Counted from the first letter of the stretch, positions 1-8,856 are shown. The stretch: 64,000 nt of DNA from an uncultured Anaerolineae bacterium (GCA_903822545.1 CAIJPN010000086.1:1-64000); one strand, 5' to 3'. The notes: generated by a model not told the origin, from the sequence alone. Made by a program: numbers and translations.

Positions 1-923
1 TAGCCGCCTTCGTAGCTTTGTCCTTTGCGCCCGCGCAAGTTGCCGGTGCTGCCGTTGTACCAGGCGCCGTTGTCGCTGGTGAAGATGACGAGCGTGTTCT
101 GCCACTGTCCACGCGCTTGCAGGGTCTTGACCAGTTCGCCGAGACTCCAGTCAATTTCTTCGACGGTGTCGCCATACAGCCCGCCTTTGGATTTGCCGCG
201 GAAGTTCTCGGATGCGTGCAGGGGTTGGTGGGGGTAGGTGTGAGCAAAGTACAGGAAGAAGGGCGCGTCGTTTGTCTGCTCAATAAATTGGATGGCTTCG
301 CGGGTGTACAAGCCCGTCAGTTTGTCCATTCCGGTGAAGTCGGGCGAGAGACATTCGTTATTGCGATAGAGCGCGAAGTCTTTCATGTCGTTGCTGTGCG
401 GCACGCCGAAGAAGTGGTCAAAGCCGAAGCGCAGCGGATGGTATTCGGGGTAGCGCGGAAACTCGCCAAGATGCCACTTGCCGACCATGCAGGTTTTATA
501 TCCGGCAGTTTTCAACGCTTGGGCGATGGTCATTTCCTGCGCGGGGATGCCGCGCGCTTTGGGGTCGTTGTTGTAATCCATGAAGCCGAGGCGGGTCAGG
601 AATTTGGCAACTCCCCACCAGAACCAGCCCCAGAAATCCGCCCAGCGCGAATCGGCGGGCGGGCGAAAACCTGCACGCTTGGCTCCCAGTACCCAGCCCA
701 GGTTGGCGCGCTCGGGGTAGCGACCCGTCAACAGACCGAAGCGGGATGGGGTGCAGAGCGAGTTGCAGGCGTAGAACGAGGTGAATGTCACCCCACCCTG
801 CGCCAGTTGGTTGACGTTCGGGGTGTTCATCACGCTGTTGCCGTAGGGCGGCAGGTCGCCGTAGCCGAGGTCGTCGCAGTTGATGATGACAATGTTGGGT
901 CGGGGAGCAGGCTTGTCGGTCAT
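1..923 (-). CDS. Sulfatase (arylsulfatase A-like), 3' end cut by window edge
   Basis: Hydrolyses sulfate esters, probably on sugars or glycans given its neighbour. The first 307 codons are visible and the C-terminus lies outside the window. The N-terminus has the metal-binding PNIVIINCDDLGYGD segment. The formylglycine site follows as C-T-P-S-R within LCTPSRFGLLTGRYP near residue 63, the type-I Cys-type sulfatase signature. VGKWHLG and FTSDNGAW, also typical of the family, come later. No signal peptide is seen, so it may be cytoplasmic. The ATG at 923 overlaps the TGA of the upstream transporter gene (ATGA), suggesting translational coupling. With the symporter and AraC regulator it likely forms a unit for uptake and desulfation of a sulfated sugar. 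The family call is firm; the substrate is unknown. Confidence 0.93.
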   Translation of the reverse strand, partial: MTDKPAPRPNIVIINCDDLGYGDLPPYGNSVMNTPNVNQLAQGGVTFTSFYACNSLCTPSRFGLLTGRYPERANLGWVLGAKRAGFRPPADSRWADFWGWFWWGVAKFLTRLGFMDYNNDPKARGIPAQEMTIAQALKTAGYKTCMVGKWHLGEFPRYPEYHPLRFGFDHFFGVPHSNDMKDFALYRNNECLSPDFTGMDKLTGLYTREAIQFIEQTNDAPFFLYFAHTYPHQPLHASENFRGKSKGGLYGDTVEEIDWSLGELVKTLQARGQWQNTLVIFTSDNGAWYNGSTGNLRGRKGQSYEGG

Positions 924-2290
924 TGCGCCTGCTCCGGGGCGGATCGGGCGGCGAGTTCCTTTCGCAGCGCGGCGTGAGCTTCCTTCGTGATGGGGTATTT
1001 CATCAATAGCGGAACACAAATCAACATGGCGATGGCGGGGATGATGGCGTAAAAGAAGCGGATGCCGAACAGGGCGGTTTCGGTTTGCGCCACGTTGGGG
1101 ACGTAGCCGAACCAGTCCAGCGCCCAGCCAGGGACAGCAACGCCGAGGGCGTAGGCGAATTTGGTCAGGAAGTTGGAGAGACCGTAATAGATTCCTTCGC
1201 GGCGTTTGCCGGTCAGTTTTTCATCGTATTCGATCACGTCGGGCATCATGGCGTAGGGGAAGACCCATTGCGCGGAAAAACTGATGCCGAGAACGATGGC
1301 AACGACATATACCCAGGGCGTAGGCTCGTGCGGCAGGAAGAAAAAGGCCAGCAGGAAGGTGATGGAGGCCAGCGTCAGGCCGAGGGCGTAGGCCGGGCCT
1401 TTGTTGATGCGGTCGGCCAGCAGTTTGGCGGGCGCGGCGAACAGCCCGGTCATGGCGAGCGAGCCGATCATGATGTAGGTGAGCTGGTCGGCCATGCCAA
1501 GCTGGTATTGGATCAGGTACGGCAGCAGCGCGGCCTGGACGGTGAAGGCGAACCCGCCCATCATGAAAATTGCCATCAACGTGACGAAGGGTTTGTTCTT
1601 GAAGCACAAGACCACGCCATCCCAGGCGGGGATGCCGATGGGCTCTTCGGTGATGCTGGTAGTTTCTTTGATGGAAAAAGTGGTGATAAGCAGCGTGATC
1701 ATTGCAATCAGGCCAAAGACTGCGCCCGTGCCGCTCCATGCGCCCGCGCGGCTCAACCCCATGCCCATGAACAGTCCTACCAGGGCGGTGACGGCGCCCG
1801 CGCCCAGCACATATCCGAGCACCGCATTGATGCTTTTATACAACGCCAGGCTGGAACGCTCCTGGTAATCGTGGGTGACTTCAGCGATGAGCGAGGCGTA
1901 GGGCACGACTGCGATGGTGACAAAGGTGTCTTTGAGCCAGAAGGTGAGCAGGACGGCGAAAAAGGCGGCCATGCCCGTCAGCCCTTGCGGCAGGGAGAAC
2001 TGAATCCACGTCGCCAGGGCCAGCGGAACCGCGGCGATGAGCATAAAGATGCGGCGGCGCCCAAACTTCGAACGGGTGCGGTCGGACAGCCAGCCGAAGA
2101 GCGGATCGTTGAACGCGTCCCAGGTCAATTTCCCCAACAACAGCGCGCTGCCTGCCGTGGCAGGGCTGATGCCCGCCACGTCGGTGTAGTAAAAAAGCAG
2201 GAAGAAATCCATGGCGGCGCGCAGGGTGGTGAATCCCAACTCAGCCAGGGCGAAACGGAACTTGTAACCAGCGGTGAGTTTTTGCTCCAA
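920..2290 (-). CDS. GPH-family sugar:cation symporter (MFS, MelB-like)
   Basis: Inner-membrane secondary transporter of the glycoside-pentoside-hexuronide:cation symporter family, which imports glycosides with Na+ or H+. About 456 residues with roughly twelve hydrophobic segments. The diagnostic segment WDAFNDPLFGWLSDRT followed by the basic loop RSKFGRRR lies near residues 55-80. I chose the TTG at 2290 as start because AAGGAAGG sits a few bases upstream and family members begin with a similar LxxKLxxGYK stretch. A longer frame from a GTG at 2326 would begin inside a dispersed palindromic repeat and is unlikely. It overlaps the sulfatase start by 4 bp and lies downstream of the AraC-type gene on the same strand. 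The exact sugar cannot be read from the sequence. Confidence 0.88.
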   Translation of the reverse strand: MEQKLTAGYKFRFALAELGFTTLRAAMDFFLLFYYTDVAGISPATAGSALLLGKLTWDAFNDPLFGWLSDRTRSKFGRRRIFMLIAAVPLALATWIQFSLPQGLTGMAAFFAVLLTFWLKDTFVTIAVVPYASLIAEVTHDYQERSSLALYKSINAVLGYVLGAGAVTALVGLFMGMGLSRAGAWSGTGAVFGLIAMITLLITTFSIKETTSITEEPIGIPAWDGVVLCFKNKPFVTLMAIFMMGGFAFTVQAALLPYLIQYQLGMADQLTYIMIGSLAMTGLFAAPAKLLADRINKGPAYALGLTLASITFLLAFFFLPHEPTPWVYVVAIVLGISFSAQWVFPYAMMPDVIEYDEKLTGKRREGIYYGLSNFLTKFAYALGVAVPGWALDWFGYVPNVAQTETALFGIRFFYAIIPAIAMLICVPLLMKYPITKEAHAALRKELAARSAPEQAQ

Positions 2291-2311
2291 GGGGGCCTTC
2301 CTTTTATTGGC

Positions 2312-2394
2312 GTAGGGGCGACCCACAGGCTCATTATCGGGCGGAGTGGTCTGGCATTCACGCCTGATAGATGGCCTGGAAGGGTCGCCCTTAC
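2312..2394. repeat. Dispersed palindromic repeat, copy 1 (GTAGGGGCGACCC arms)
   Basis: The left arm GTAGGGGCGACCC is at 2312-2324 and the right arm GGGTCGCCCTTAC at 2382-2394, matching as an inverted repeat at 12 of 13 positions around about 57 bp. A second element with the same arms lies at 19224-19283. It sits in the gap upstream of the symporter gene and overlaps the alternative upstream GTG start. The element encodes nothing and looks like a REP/MITE-type intergenic repeat. Confidence 0.7.
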
Positions 2395-2491
2395 ATGGCG
2401 GGGAAAACTATGCTTATGGTAGCAAAATGGGGAAAGGTTGTCGTCTAAATTTATAAATTTTGACGAAATGGGGGAAAGTGGACGAAGGACG

Positions 2492-2535
2492 AAAGACCAA
2501 TGACCGTAGCTCTTCGTCCCTGGTCGTTGGTCTTT
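2492..2535. repeat. Inverted repeat just after the AraC gene
   Basis: AAAGACCAATGACC (2492-2505) pairs with GGTCGTTGGTCTTT (2522-2535) at 13 of 14 positions across a 16-nt loop. It abuts the TAA of the AraC-type gene at 2536. In the minus-strand transcript it could act as an mRNA 3' hairpin or processing signal before the symporter. There is no U-run on that strand, so a simple Rho-independent terminator is not supported. Confidence 0.5.
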
Positions 2536-3621
2536 TTACTTTTCCGACCCCAACGCCTGTTTGCGATACCCCGAAGGCGTTGTGCCGGTCTGTTGCTTGA
2601 AAATCGTGTTGAAGGATTGTTTTGACCCAAAGCCGACCTGGAAAGCAATTGCCAGCGTGCTTTCTTCGGGTTTTTCCACCAAAAGGGATTTGGCTTCTTC
2701 CACCCGGAACTGGTTGACGTAGCTGGCAAAATTCATCCCCAGGCAGTCGTTGACGAACTCTGAAAGCTGGTGCGGGGTGATGAAGAGCTGCGCCGCGACT
2801 TCTTCCAGCTTCAGGTCGAACTGACGGTAGAGTTTTTCATCTTCCATCAATTCTTTCAGGCGGTTGATAATTTTTTCGCGGCTCAAACCCTGGATGAGCG
2901 ATTTCTTGTATTTTTCCTGGCGCTCTTCGCGGGCCACAAGCTGGTAAAAGTCGGGGTAGCGGTTTTCAAAGAGCAGGTAAGTGACCCCCGCCGCGCCGAG
3001 CAGGAAAATGCCAAGGTGCATGATCACCTGCTGGCTGGTGAAAAATCCCACGGCAATCAGCAGGATGGTGAGCATATTGAACAGGATCAGCGCGCTGGAG
3101 ATGAGTACCGGCTCGCGGGTGGGCTGGCGGCTGGCAAAGCCAATCTCCAGCCTCAGCAGGAGCGCGTATTGGATGAGCGCCACCACCACCCCGAGCAGGA
3201 TGACGTAGCTGGCGGCAAATTGCGCGGGATGGGCAAACAAGTCCCGGACGAGGGCCTGGCTATCGCTGAAGAAGTAGAACCAGGTCTCGCCGAGCAAAAC
3301 CAGCCCGGCGGGGACGATCTGCGCAATCACCCGGCCCGGGATTTTGCCCTCGGGGTAGAAAAACTTGAAGTAGCGGATGTAGTTGAGCGGCCCGGAGAGA
3401 AATAAAAGCGTAATGAACGGGTACAACAGCCACGGGTAGGCCTGGTATGTTCCAGCCGCGACAAAGTACAGTTGCAGACTCTGAATCCCCACCAGAACAT
3501 CCCGTCCAATCCGAAAGGCATACGAGCGGCTTTTATTGCGGCGCGTGAGGTGCAGAAGCGCCGTATAAAAGGTCAACACAGCGGCAATTGCAATGGATGT
3601 GGCTGCGGCAGTGGCAAGCAT
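2536..3621 (-). CDS. AraC-family regulator with N-terminal multi-pass membrane domain
   Basis: 361 residues. The first ~220 contain about seven hydrophobic segments (for example SIAIAAVLTFYTALL and AAGVTYLLF). A charged linker follows, then a C-terminal AraC/XylS double helix-turn-helix at ~265-355. The second HTH shows the family pattern IAFQVGFGSKQSFNTIFKQQTGTTPSGYR. Membrane-tethered AraC regulators of this layout sense an external or membrane signal. The gene lies first on the strand that continues into the symporter and sulfatase, so local control of that unit is a reasonable inference. Its ATG lies only 7 nt from a -10-like hexamer, suggesting a leaderless mRNA. Confidence 0.85.
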   Translation of the reverse strand: MLATAAATSIAIAAVLTFYTALLHLTRRNKSRSYAFRIGRDVLVGIQSLQLYFVAAGTYQAYPWLLYPFITLLFLSGPLNYIRYFKFFYPEGKIPGRVIAQIVPAGLVLLGETWFYFFSDSQALVRDLFAHPAQFAASYVILLGVVVALIQYALLLRLEIGFASRQPTREPVLISSALILFNMLTILLIAVGFFTSQQVIMHLGIFLLGAAGVTYLLFENRYPDFYQLVAREERQEKYKKSLIQGLSREKIINRLKELMEDEKLYRQFDLKLEEVAAQLFITPHQLSEFVNDCLGMNFASYVNQFRVEEAKSLLVEKPEESTLAIAFQVGFGSKQSFNTIFKQQTGTTPSGYRKQALGSEK

Positions 3622-3628
3622 GATGCAG

Positions 3629-3656
3629 TTATTACATAAATGACGGGGCAGGTCAA
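3629..3656 (-). promoter_or_regulatory. Putative promoter of the AraC gene (leaderless geometry)
   Basis: Read on the minus strand, TTGACC (3656-3651) is followed after 16 nt by TAATAA (3634-3629). Seven nucleotides later comes the ATG at 3621. Transcription would begin at or next to the start codon, leaving no Shine-Dalgarno. Confidence 0.55.
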
Positions 3657-3687
3657 GATGTGGGAGAATTTATGAAATTTTCACCTA

Positions 3688-3716
3688 TTGACACCTGTTT
3701 GCAGTCCCTTTATATT
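3688..3716 (+). promoter_or_regulatory. Putative sigma-70 promoter of ettA
   Basis: TTGACA (3688-3693), a 17-nt spacer, then TATATT (3711-3716). This is close to the vegetative consensus and leaves a leader of about 165 nt before the ettA start. No riboswitch fold was recognised in the leader. Confidence 0.6.
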
Positions 3717-3887
3717 GGTATACAGCATTGATGCAGTCAAACTAAAAATCTCCCGGTATGCTCAACGGCTTAGCGCCTATTCCAAAAACGACAGGCGTTA
3801 TCAGACCGGCACAACCCGGAACTATATTCAAAACTTGCGCTGAGCTCAAGATTGAGTAACCCTTGCCCAGGCAAAAGCGAGGATTTT

Positions 3888-5558
3888 ATGCCTTCCGATA
3901 CCCAGGTCATTTACTCCATGATGCGCGTTGGGCGCATCCATCCCCCCAACAAACAGGTGCTGCGCGATATTTCGCTCGGCTTTTATTATGGCGCCAAAAT
4001 CGGCGTGCTCGGTCTGAATGGCGCGGGCAAATCCACACTCCTGCGCATTATGGCGGGCGTTGACAAAGATTATGTTGGTGAAATCGCCCAGAGCAAGGGT
4101 TACACCATCGGCTACCTGCCCCAGGAGCCTGAGCTTGACCCCGAAAAAACGGTCATTGCCACCATCCGCGAAGCCGTCCAGCCGATAGTGGACATGCTCG
4201 CCAAATATGAAGACATCAATGCCAAATTCGGCGAACCGGATGCCGATTTTGATGCGCTGATCGCCGAACAGGCCAAATTGCAGGATGCGCTGGATAAGGT
4301 GGATGCCTGGAACCTGGATTCGCACCTGGATGTGGCGATGGATGCCCTGCGCTGCCCGCCGCCGGATTCCGTTATCAAGAATCTGTCTGGCGGCGAAAAG
4401 AGACGCGTTGCGCTGACCCGTCTCTTGCTCACGGAACCTGATATTCTCCTGCTCGACGAGCCGACCAACCACCTCGATGCTGAATCCGTTGCCTGGCTGG
4501 AGCATCATCTGCAGCAGTATAAAGGGACAGTAATTGCTGTCACCCATGATCGCTACTTCCTCGATAATGTGGCGGGCTGGATCCTGGAACTGGATCGCGG
4601 CTACGGCATCCCGTGGAAGGGCAATTACTCCTCGTGGCTGGAGCAAAAGCAGGAAGCCTTGCGCCAGGAAGAAAAATCGGAATCCAGACGCCAGAAAACA
4701 CTGGAACGCGAGTTGGAATGGATCCGCATGTCGCCCAAGGCGCGCCAATCTAAGGGCCAGGCGCGCGTGACGGCTTACGAGAAATTGCTCTCCCAGGAAG
4801 TGGAAAAATACCGCAGTGAGCAAGAAATCTACATTCCGCCGGGCCCGCGCCTGGGGGATGTGGTGGTTGAGTTAAATAGCATCAGTAAAAGCTACGGCGA
4901 GCGTCTGATTTTGGATAATTTCACAGCAAAAATCGAACCTGGCTCGATTGTGGGCATTGTCGGCCCGAACGGCGCGGGCAAAACCACCCTGTTGAAGATG
5001 ATTGTCGGGCAGGAAAAGCCCGACAGCGGCGACATCCGCATTGGCAAAACCGTGAAAATGGGCTACGCCGACCAGAGCCGCACGCTTGACCCCGAAAAAT
5101 CGGTCTACGAGGAAATCACCGGCGGTGCGGATCAGTTGGAGTTGGGCAACCGCAAAGTCAATGCCCGTGGATATTGCTCGTCGTTCAACTTCGCCGGTTC
5201 TGACCAGCAGAAGAAAATTAGCATGCTTTCGGGCGGCGAGCGCAACCGTGTTCACCTGGCCAAGATGCTCAAGGAAGGCCACAACGTCATCCTGCTCGAT
5301 GAACCGACCAATGACCTGGATGTGAACACCCTGCGGGCGTTGGAAGATGCGCTGGAAGAGTTTGCCGGCTGCGCGGTGGTGGTCAGCCACGACCGCTGGT
5401 TCCTCGACCGTATCTGCACTCACATCCTGGCCTTTGAAGGCGATAGCCAGGCGCGGATGTTCCTGGGCAATTGGAGCGACTACGAGGAAGATTATAAGAA
5501 GCGCTATGGCAAAGATGTGAAGCCGACACGGGTGAAATACCGGCAGTTGAAGAGGTAA
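3888..5558 (+). CDS. ettA: Energy-dependent translational throttle protein EttA (ABC-F)
   Basis: Cytosolic ABC-F ATPase that binds the ribosomal E site and gates the first peptide-bond steps according to ATP level. 556 residues, matching the usual ~555. Two ABC domains are present. The first has Walker A GLNGAGKST, signature LSGGEKRRVAL and Walker B LLLDEPTNHLD. The second has GPNGAGKTT, LSGGERNRVHL and ILLDEPTNDLD. Between them lies the charged P-site-tRNA-interaction linker (residues ~240-320). The start at 3888 has GCGAGGA upstream at a good distance. An upstream in-frame TTG at 3852 lacks such a site. A terminator hairpin follows directly. Confidence 0.96.
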   Translation: MPSDTQVIYSMMRVGRIHPPNKQVLRDISLGFYYGAKIGVLGLNGAGKSTLLRIMAGVDKDYVGEIAQSKGYTIGYLPQEPELDPEKTVIATIREAVQPIVDMLAKYEDINAKFGEPDADFDALIAEQAKLQDALDKVDAWNLDSHLDVAMDALRCPPPDSVIKNLSGGEKRRVALTRLLLTEPDILLLDEPTNHLDAESVAWLEHHLQQYKGTVIAVTHDRYFLDNVAGWILELDRGYGIPWKGNYSSWLEQKQEALRQEEKSESRRQKTLERELEWIRMSPKARQSKGQARVTAYEKLLSQEVEKYRSEQEIYIPPGPRLGDVVVELNSISKSYGERLILDNFTAKIEPGSIVGIVGPNGAGKTTLLKMIVGQEKPDSGDIRIGKTVKMGYADQSRTLDPEKSVYEEITGGADQLELGNRKVNARGYCSSFNFAGSDQQKKISMLSGGERNRVHLAKMLKEGHNVILLDEPTNDLDVNTLRALEDALEEFAGCAVVVSHDRWFLDRICTHILAFEGDSQARMFLGNWSDYEEDYKKRYGKDVKPTRVKYRQLKR

Positions 5559-5560
5559 TA

Positions 5561-5597
5561 AAAAAATGGGGCGTGATGTCTCACGCTCCATTTTTTA
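5561..5597 (+). terminator. Rho-independent terminator of ettA
   Basis: AAAAAATGGGGCGTGA (5561-5576) pairs with TCACGCTCCATTTTTT (5581-5596) at 15 of 16 positions around the loop TGTC, ending in a T-run. It starts 2 nt after the ettA stop. It contains an ATG at 5566 that is in frame with the next gene, which is therefore not the real start. Confidence 0.85.
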
Positions 5598-5610
5598 TTA
5601 CCAAAAGTTG

Positions 5611-5616
5611 TATACT
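5611..5616 (+). promoter_or_regulatory. -10 element for a leaderless GGDEF mRNA
   Basis: TATACT at 5611-5616 ends 6 nt before the ATG at 5623, so the transcript probably starts at the A of the start codon. No clear -35 hexamer is seen, because that region is occupied by the ettA terminator. Confidence 0.5.
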
Positions 5617-5622
5617 TTTAGT

Positions 5623-7545
5623 ATGTTCATTTTTACAGTGATTGCTGCGCTCTTGTGTATTGCGACGGGGGTTAATACCATCGCCAGTGTAGTCAGTTGG
5701 CGCAAGGCAAATACCAGGCCTGGCTTTTACTTTGCCGTAGGCATTACCTGCGCTACGTTCTGGACGCTGGCATCTGCGTTAGATTATGCGGCAATTCCTA
5801 TTCCTTTGAAAATCTTTTTTGCCAAATGGGAATACATCTTCTATCATGCATCATTAGCTTTTCACCTCTTATTTCTGTTATTCTATGCAGGCTATGTGGA
5901 ACTGGCTGAGAGCAAGCTTTTACGTTTTGTCTTATTGGTTGGGTGTGGTATCAACATCCTGCTCGCCTGGACGAATGAGTTGCACGGCTGGCTGTGGATC
6001 GGTTTCTCCCCGGGACAATTTGGTAATAACACGGTTATTTTTGAACATGGCCCCGCTTACCTGTGGGTGACGGGCACCGGCTATCTGTTATATGGGAGTA
6101 TTCTTTTGACAGCATGGCTGGCAACACGCCATGGTTCAAGACATTCGCGCAGGCAGGGGTGGTTCTTATTTTTCGCTTTCCTCCTACCCCTGCTGGGGAA
6201 TTTGGTCTATCAGTTTGAGTCGCCCGAACTCAAGGGGATGGATTGGGCGAATATCTTGATCTCCGTCTCGAGCATTATGGCTGTGTGGGTTTTGTATGGC
6301 ACCCGGCTGCTCGATATCATCCCAATTGCTCGCGAAAAGCTTCTTGATAGTTTGAGTGATGGCATGATGGTAGTCGATACACAGGGGCGCATCGTTGATA
6401 TTAATCAATCGGCAGCGAGCATGTTGGGTTCGCTGCCAGACAAAATGATAGCCAGCAATCTCGATGAAGTTTTGCCGCTCGCAAAATCCTTTTCAGCGCA
6501 TCCGCCTGAACCAGAAATCAGAACCGAAATTGAAGTTGGCGATTCGGAAAAACGCTATTTTGATGTGCTTATCACCCCTCTGTTTGAAAATAAAACCGTA
6601 TTTATTGGACGCCTAATCATTTTTCGCGATATGACCAGCCGAAAACAGAACGAACTGCATATGCTGCAACTTAGCCGTGTCGTTGAGCAAAGTCCCACAT
6701 CCATTGCGATCACCGATCTGGATGGAAACATTACATATGTAAACCCACACTTCTCAGCTCTGACAGGCTACACCTTTGACGAATCGATTGGACAGAACAT
6801 CAGGATTCTAAAATCCGGGCATACCCCATTGGGGATATACACAGAATTGTGGCAAACTATCGTTGCTGGCAAAATTTGGAAAGGTGAATTCTTGAACAAA
6901 AAGAAAAATGGCGATTTATATTGGGCACAAGCCACAATTGCCCCTGTTTTTGGTCCAGATGGCAAAATCCTCAACTTGATCGCAATCAAAGAAGATATTA
7001 CCGAGCAAAAACTAATGGCTGTTGAACTGGAACGGTTGGCCTCTACGGATTCTCTGACCGGGATGATTAATCGTCGAGAATTGATCCGGCGCGCCGAAAT
7101 TGAGCTGGAACGCGCCCGTCGCTACCAGCACCCCACTGCCGCGATCATGCTGGATGTTGACCACTTTAAAAAGGTCAACGACTCTTACGGCCATGCCGCA
7201 GGCGACAGGGTTCTGGTAATGCTGGCGCAACTACTGACCCGAGAACTCCGCGTTAGTGATCTGGTGGCGCGCTATGGTGGGGAAGAATTTATGCTTGTGC
7301 TGCCAGAAACCCCCCTCGATAAAGCGATAAATATCGCCGAACGAATTCGCGATACTGTTACCAATACCCCGGTGATGGTGGATGGCCAGACCATTCGTGT
7401 CACCATCAGCTTGGGGGTGACCAGCAGTGAAAGTGCTGGGCAGGATTTTGAATCCCTGCTCAAAGCAGCGGATCGGTTGTTGTACCAGGCCAAGCAATTG
7501 GGGCGGAATCGGGTAGCAGCTTCGTCAGTAAGTGAAATTATCTAA
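5623..7545 (+). CDS. Membrane diguanylate cyclase (7TM sensor - PAS - PAS - GGDEF)
   Basis: Makes the second messenger cyclic di-GMP from GTP. 640 residues. Residues 1-230 carry about seven membrane segments like the 7TM histidine-kinase N-terminal sensor region. A PAS-type domain lies at ~235-335. A second PAS domain at ~345-460 has the typical GNITYVNPHFSALTGY and GEFLNKKKNGDLYW stretches. A GGDEF domain fills ~475-635. The active site is intact: R-Y-G-G-E-E-F with GGEEF at ~552-556. An RVSD allosteric product-inhibition site (RxxD) lies five residues before it. The start at 5623 is chosen because an upstream in-frame ATG at 5566 lies inside the ettA terminator. No effector gene is adjacent. 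Confidence 0.92.
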   Translation: MFIFTVIAALLCIATGVNTIASVVSWRKANTRPGFYFAVGITCATFWTLASALDYAAIPIPLKIFFAKWEYIFYHASLAFHLLFLLFYAGYVELAESKLLRFVLLVGCGINILLAWTNELHGWLWIGFSPGQFGNNTVIFEHGPAYLWVTGTGYLLYGSILLTAWLATRHGSRHSRRQGWFLFFAFLLPLLGNLVYQFESPELKGMDWANILISVSSIMAVWVLYGTRLLDIIPIAREKLLDSLSDGMMVVDTQGRIVDINQSAASMLGSLPDKMIASNLDEVLPLAKSFSAHPPEPEIRTEIEVGDSEKRYFDVLITPLFENKTVFIGRLIIFRDMTSRKQNELHMLQLSRVVEQSPTSIAITDLDGNITYVNPHFSALTGYTFDESIGQNIRILKSGHTPLGIYTELWQTIVAGKIWKGEFLNKKKNGDLYWAQATIAPVFGPDGKILNLIAIKEDITEQKLMAVELERLASTDSLTGMINRRELIRRAEIELERARRYQHPTAAIMLDVDHFKKVNDSYGHAAGDRVLVMLAQLLTRELRVSDLVARYGGEEFMLVLPETPLDKAINIAERIRDTVTNTPVMVDGQTIRVTISLGVTSSESAGQDFESLLKAADRLLYQAKQLGRNRVAASSVSEII

Positions 7546-7682
7546 TTCTTTGCAAGTATCAGGTTCCTGTGATGTTACAGCGATCACCCTCCAGGGAATG
7601 ATGAGACCCCTGGTTTTTCGAGAGTTCAGGCCGGTTATTTTCTGTCAAATTCGGCGGGCTGAACTCCATTTGGGGGCAAATG

Positions 7683-7759
7683 CCCTGCCTCAGTATAGGA
7701 AAGTCATTCGGGCTACCAAAAGAGTCGGTTAATGTCGACTTCTATGCCCTGAGGCAGGG
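7683..7759. repeat. Perfect 11-bp inverted repeat in the intergenic gap
   Basis: CCCTGCCTCAG (7683-7693) and CTGAGGCAGGG (7749-7759) are perfect complements separated by 55 nt. They occupy the 7546-7818 gap between converging genes, where I see no gene. A structured transcript end or a decayed repeat is possible. Confidence 0.5.
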
Positions 7760-7818
7760 ATTGCGCGGCGTCTCAACGGAACACGGCCAAAAGATAATAA
7801 GGCTTAACGTTACTGTGT

Positions 7819-8856
7819 TTATTGTGGCTCAAGGTTTTCGGCCAGGGATGGGGCCGTGGGGGGAGCAACCACCGTCAGACGCCGGTAAGTCAGCGTCCAC
7901 ACCGATTGGAAGTAAGTCTCCTGGATGCCAGTCAACAACAGGCTAATGGGTAATGCAATCGCACAGCAGGCCAGCGTAATTGCAGCAATCACTACCCAGC
8001 TTTGGTCGTTTGCCAAAACGCCGATCCCTATCGCCAGCGGGATGACCGCGATAATGATTGGAATGGCAATCACAATGCCGACCACGATGCCGATCACCCA
8101 CAGGATAATCCCGACCAGGACAACAGAAAGCCAGTTCTTGGAGAAGACTTCCCAGCCGCGCCTGAAGCCTTCCATCACGCCCAGGTCTTCGAGCACGATG
8201 GCATTGCGCACCTGCTCCACAATCAGGTTGATGATGGTGCCCAGGATGCCAATGATACACATCAGCACAATAACAATACCACCCAGGCCCAGGATCATGG
8301 CCACGATTGCGCCTTCAGATGGGTTACCATTGGCCGAATAAACGCCGTAGCCAGCCAGCAGCACCCCGCCAAGGATCAGGATGGTGAGCAGGAAAAACGG
8401 CAGCCCCACCAGCAGGTTCAGGCCGAACATGCGCCAGAAATAGGGCAGGCTGTCACTCCAGATTTCGCCAAAGCTCATTGACGCCGTGCCATCATCGGCT
8501 CGGCCTGCGCCTTTAATCAGCCCGGTGCGGCCCATCACGCCGACGAAGTAGAATACTAGCCACAGCACGCACATCAGCAGGATGACGCCCAGAATCAGGC
8601 CCATATACTGATCGAAAAATGCCCGAACAGCCTGTTCAGAATCCATTTGACCAAACTGGCGGAAAGCATCGGGTAGTTCACTGCTGCCGCTGCCCCCATT
8701 GCCGCCACCATTATTGCTGCCGTTGGGGAAGTTAGCATTGCCACGACTGCCGCCAGAGCAGCTTGCCAGGATGCCGAAAATCCACAAAACTTTGAATTTC
8801 CAGGTGATTTGCCAGGCTTTGGTTAAGATTTCGCCGATATTGATTTTGATACTCAC
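7819..8856 (-). CDS. Polytopic membrane protein of unknown function
   Basis: 345 residues with about six strongly hydrophobic segments, the longest rich in Ile, Val and Gly. The N-terminus resembles proteins with a GEILTKAWQITWKFKVLWIFG-like opening, a pattern seen in uncharacterised bacterial membrane proteins. A Gly/Asn/Ser-rich loop follows at ~35-60. There are no catalytic motifs. The start is GTG at 8856, and GTGA overlaps the stop of the preceding gene. AGGAGG lies 5 nt upstream. Co-translation with the 131-residue membrane protein upstream is likely. I do not recognise a named function. Confidence 0.75.
   Translation of the reverse strand: MSIKINIGEILTKAWQITWKFKVLWIFGILASCSGGSRGNANFPNGSNNGGGNGGSGSSELPDAFRQFGQMDSEQAVRAFFDQYMGLILGVILLMCVLWLVFYFVGVMGRTGLIKGAGRADDGTASMSFGEIWSDSLPYFWRMFGLNLLVGLPFFLLTILILGGVLLAGYGVYSANGNPSEGAIVAMILGLGGIVIVLMCIIGILGTIINLIVEQVRNAIVLEDLGVMEGFRRGWEVFSKNWLSVVLVGIILWVIGIVVGIVIAIPIIIAVIPLAIGIGVLANDQSWVVIAAITLACCAIALPISLLLTGIQETYFQSVWTLTYRRLTVVAPPTAPSLAENLEPQ

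Noticed and set aside
1085-2422. A 445-codon open frame on the plus strand across the symporter gene
   Set aside because: Antisense shadow of a clear GPH symporter; Gly/Gln/Arg-rich composition without family motifs.
3846-4823. A 325-codon minus-strand frame opposite ettA
   Set aside because: Antisense of the ABC-F gene; no domain and no ribosome site.
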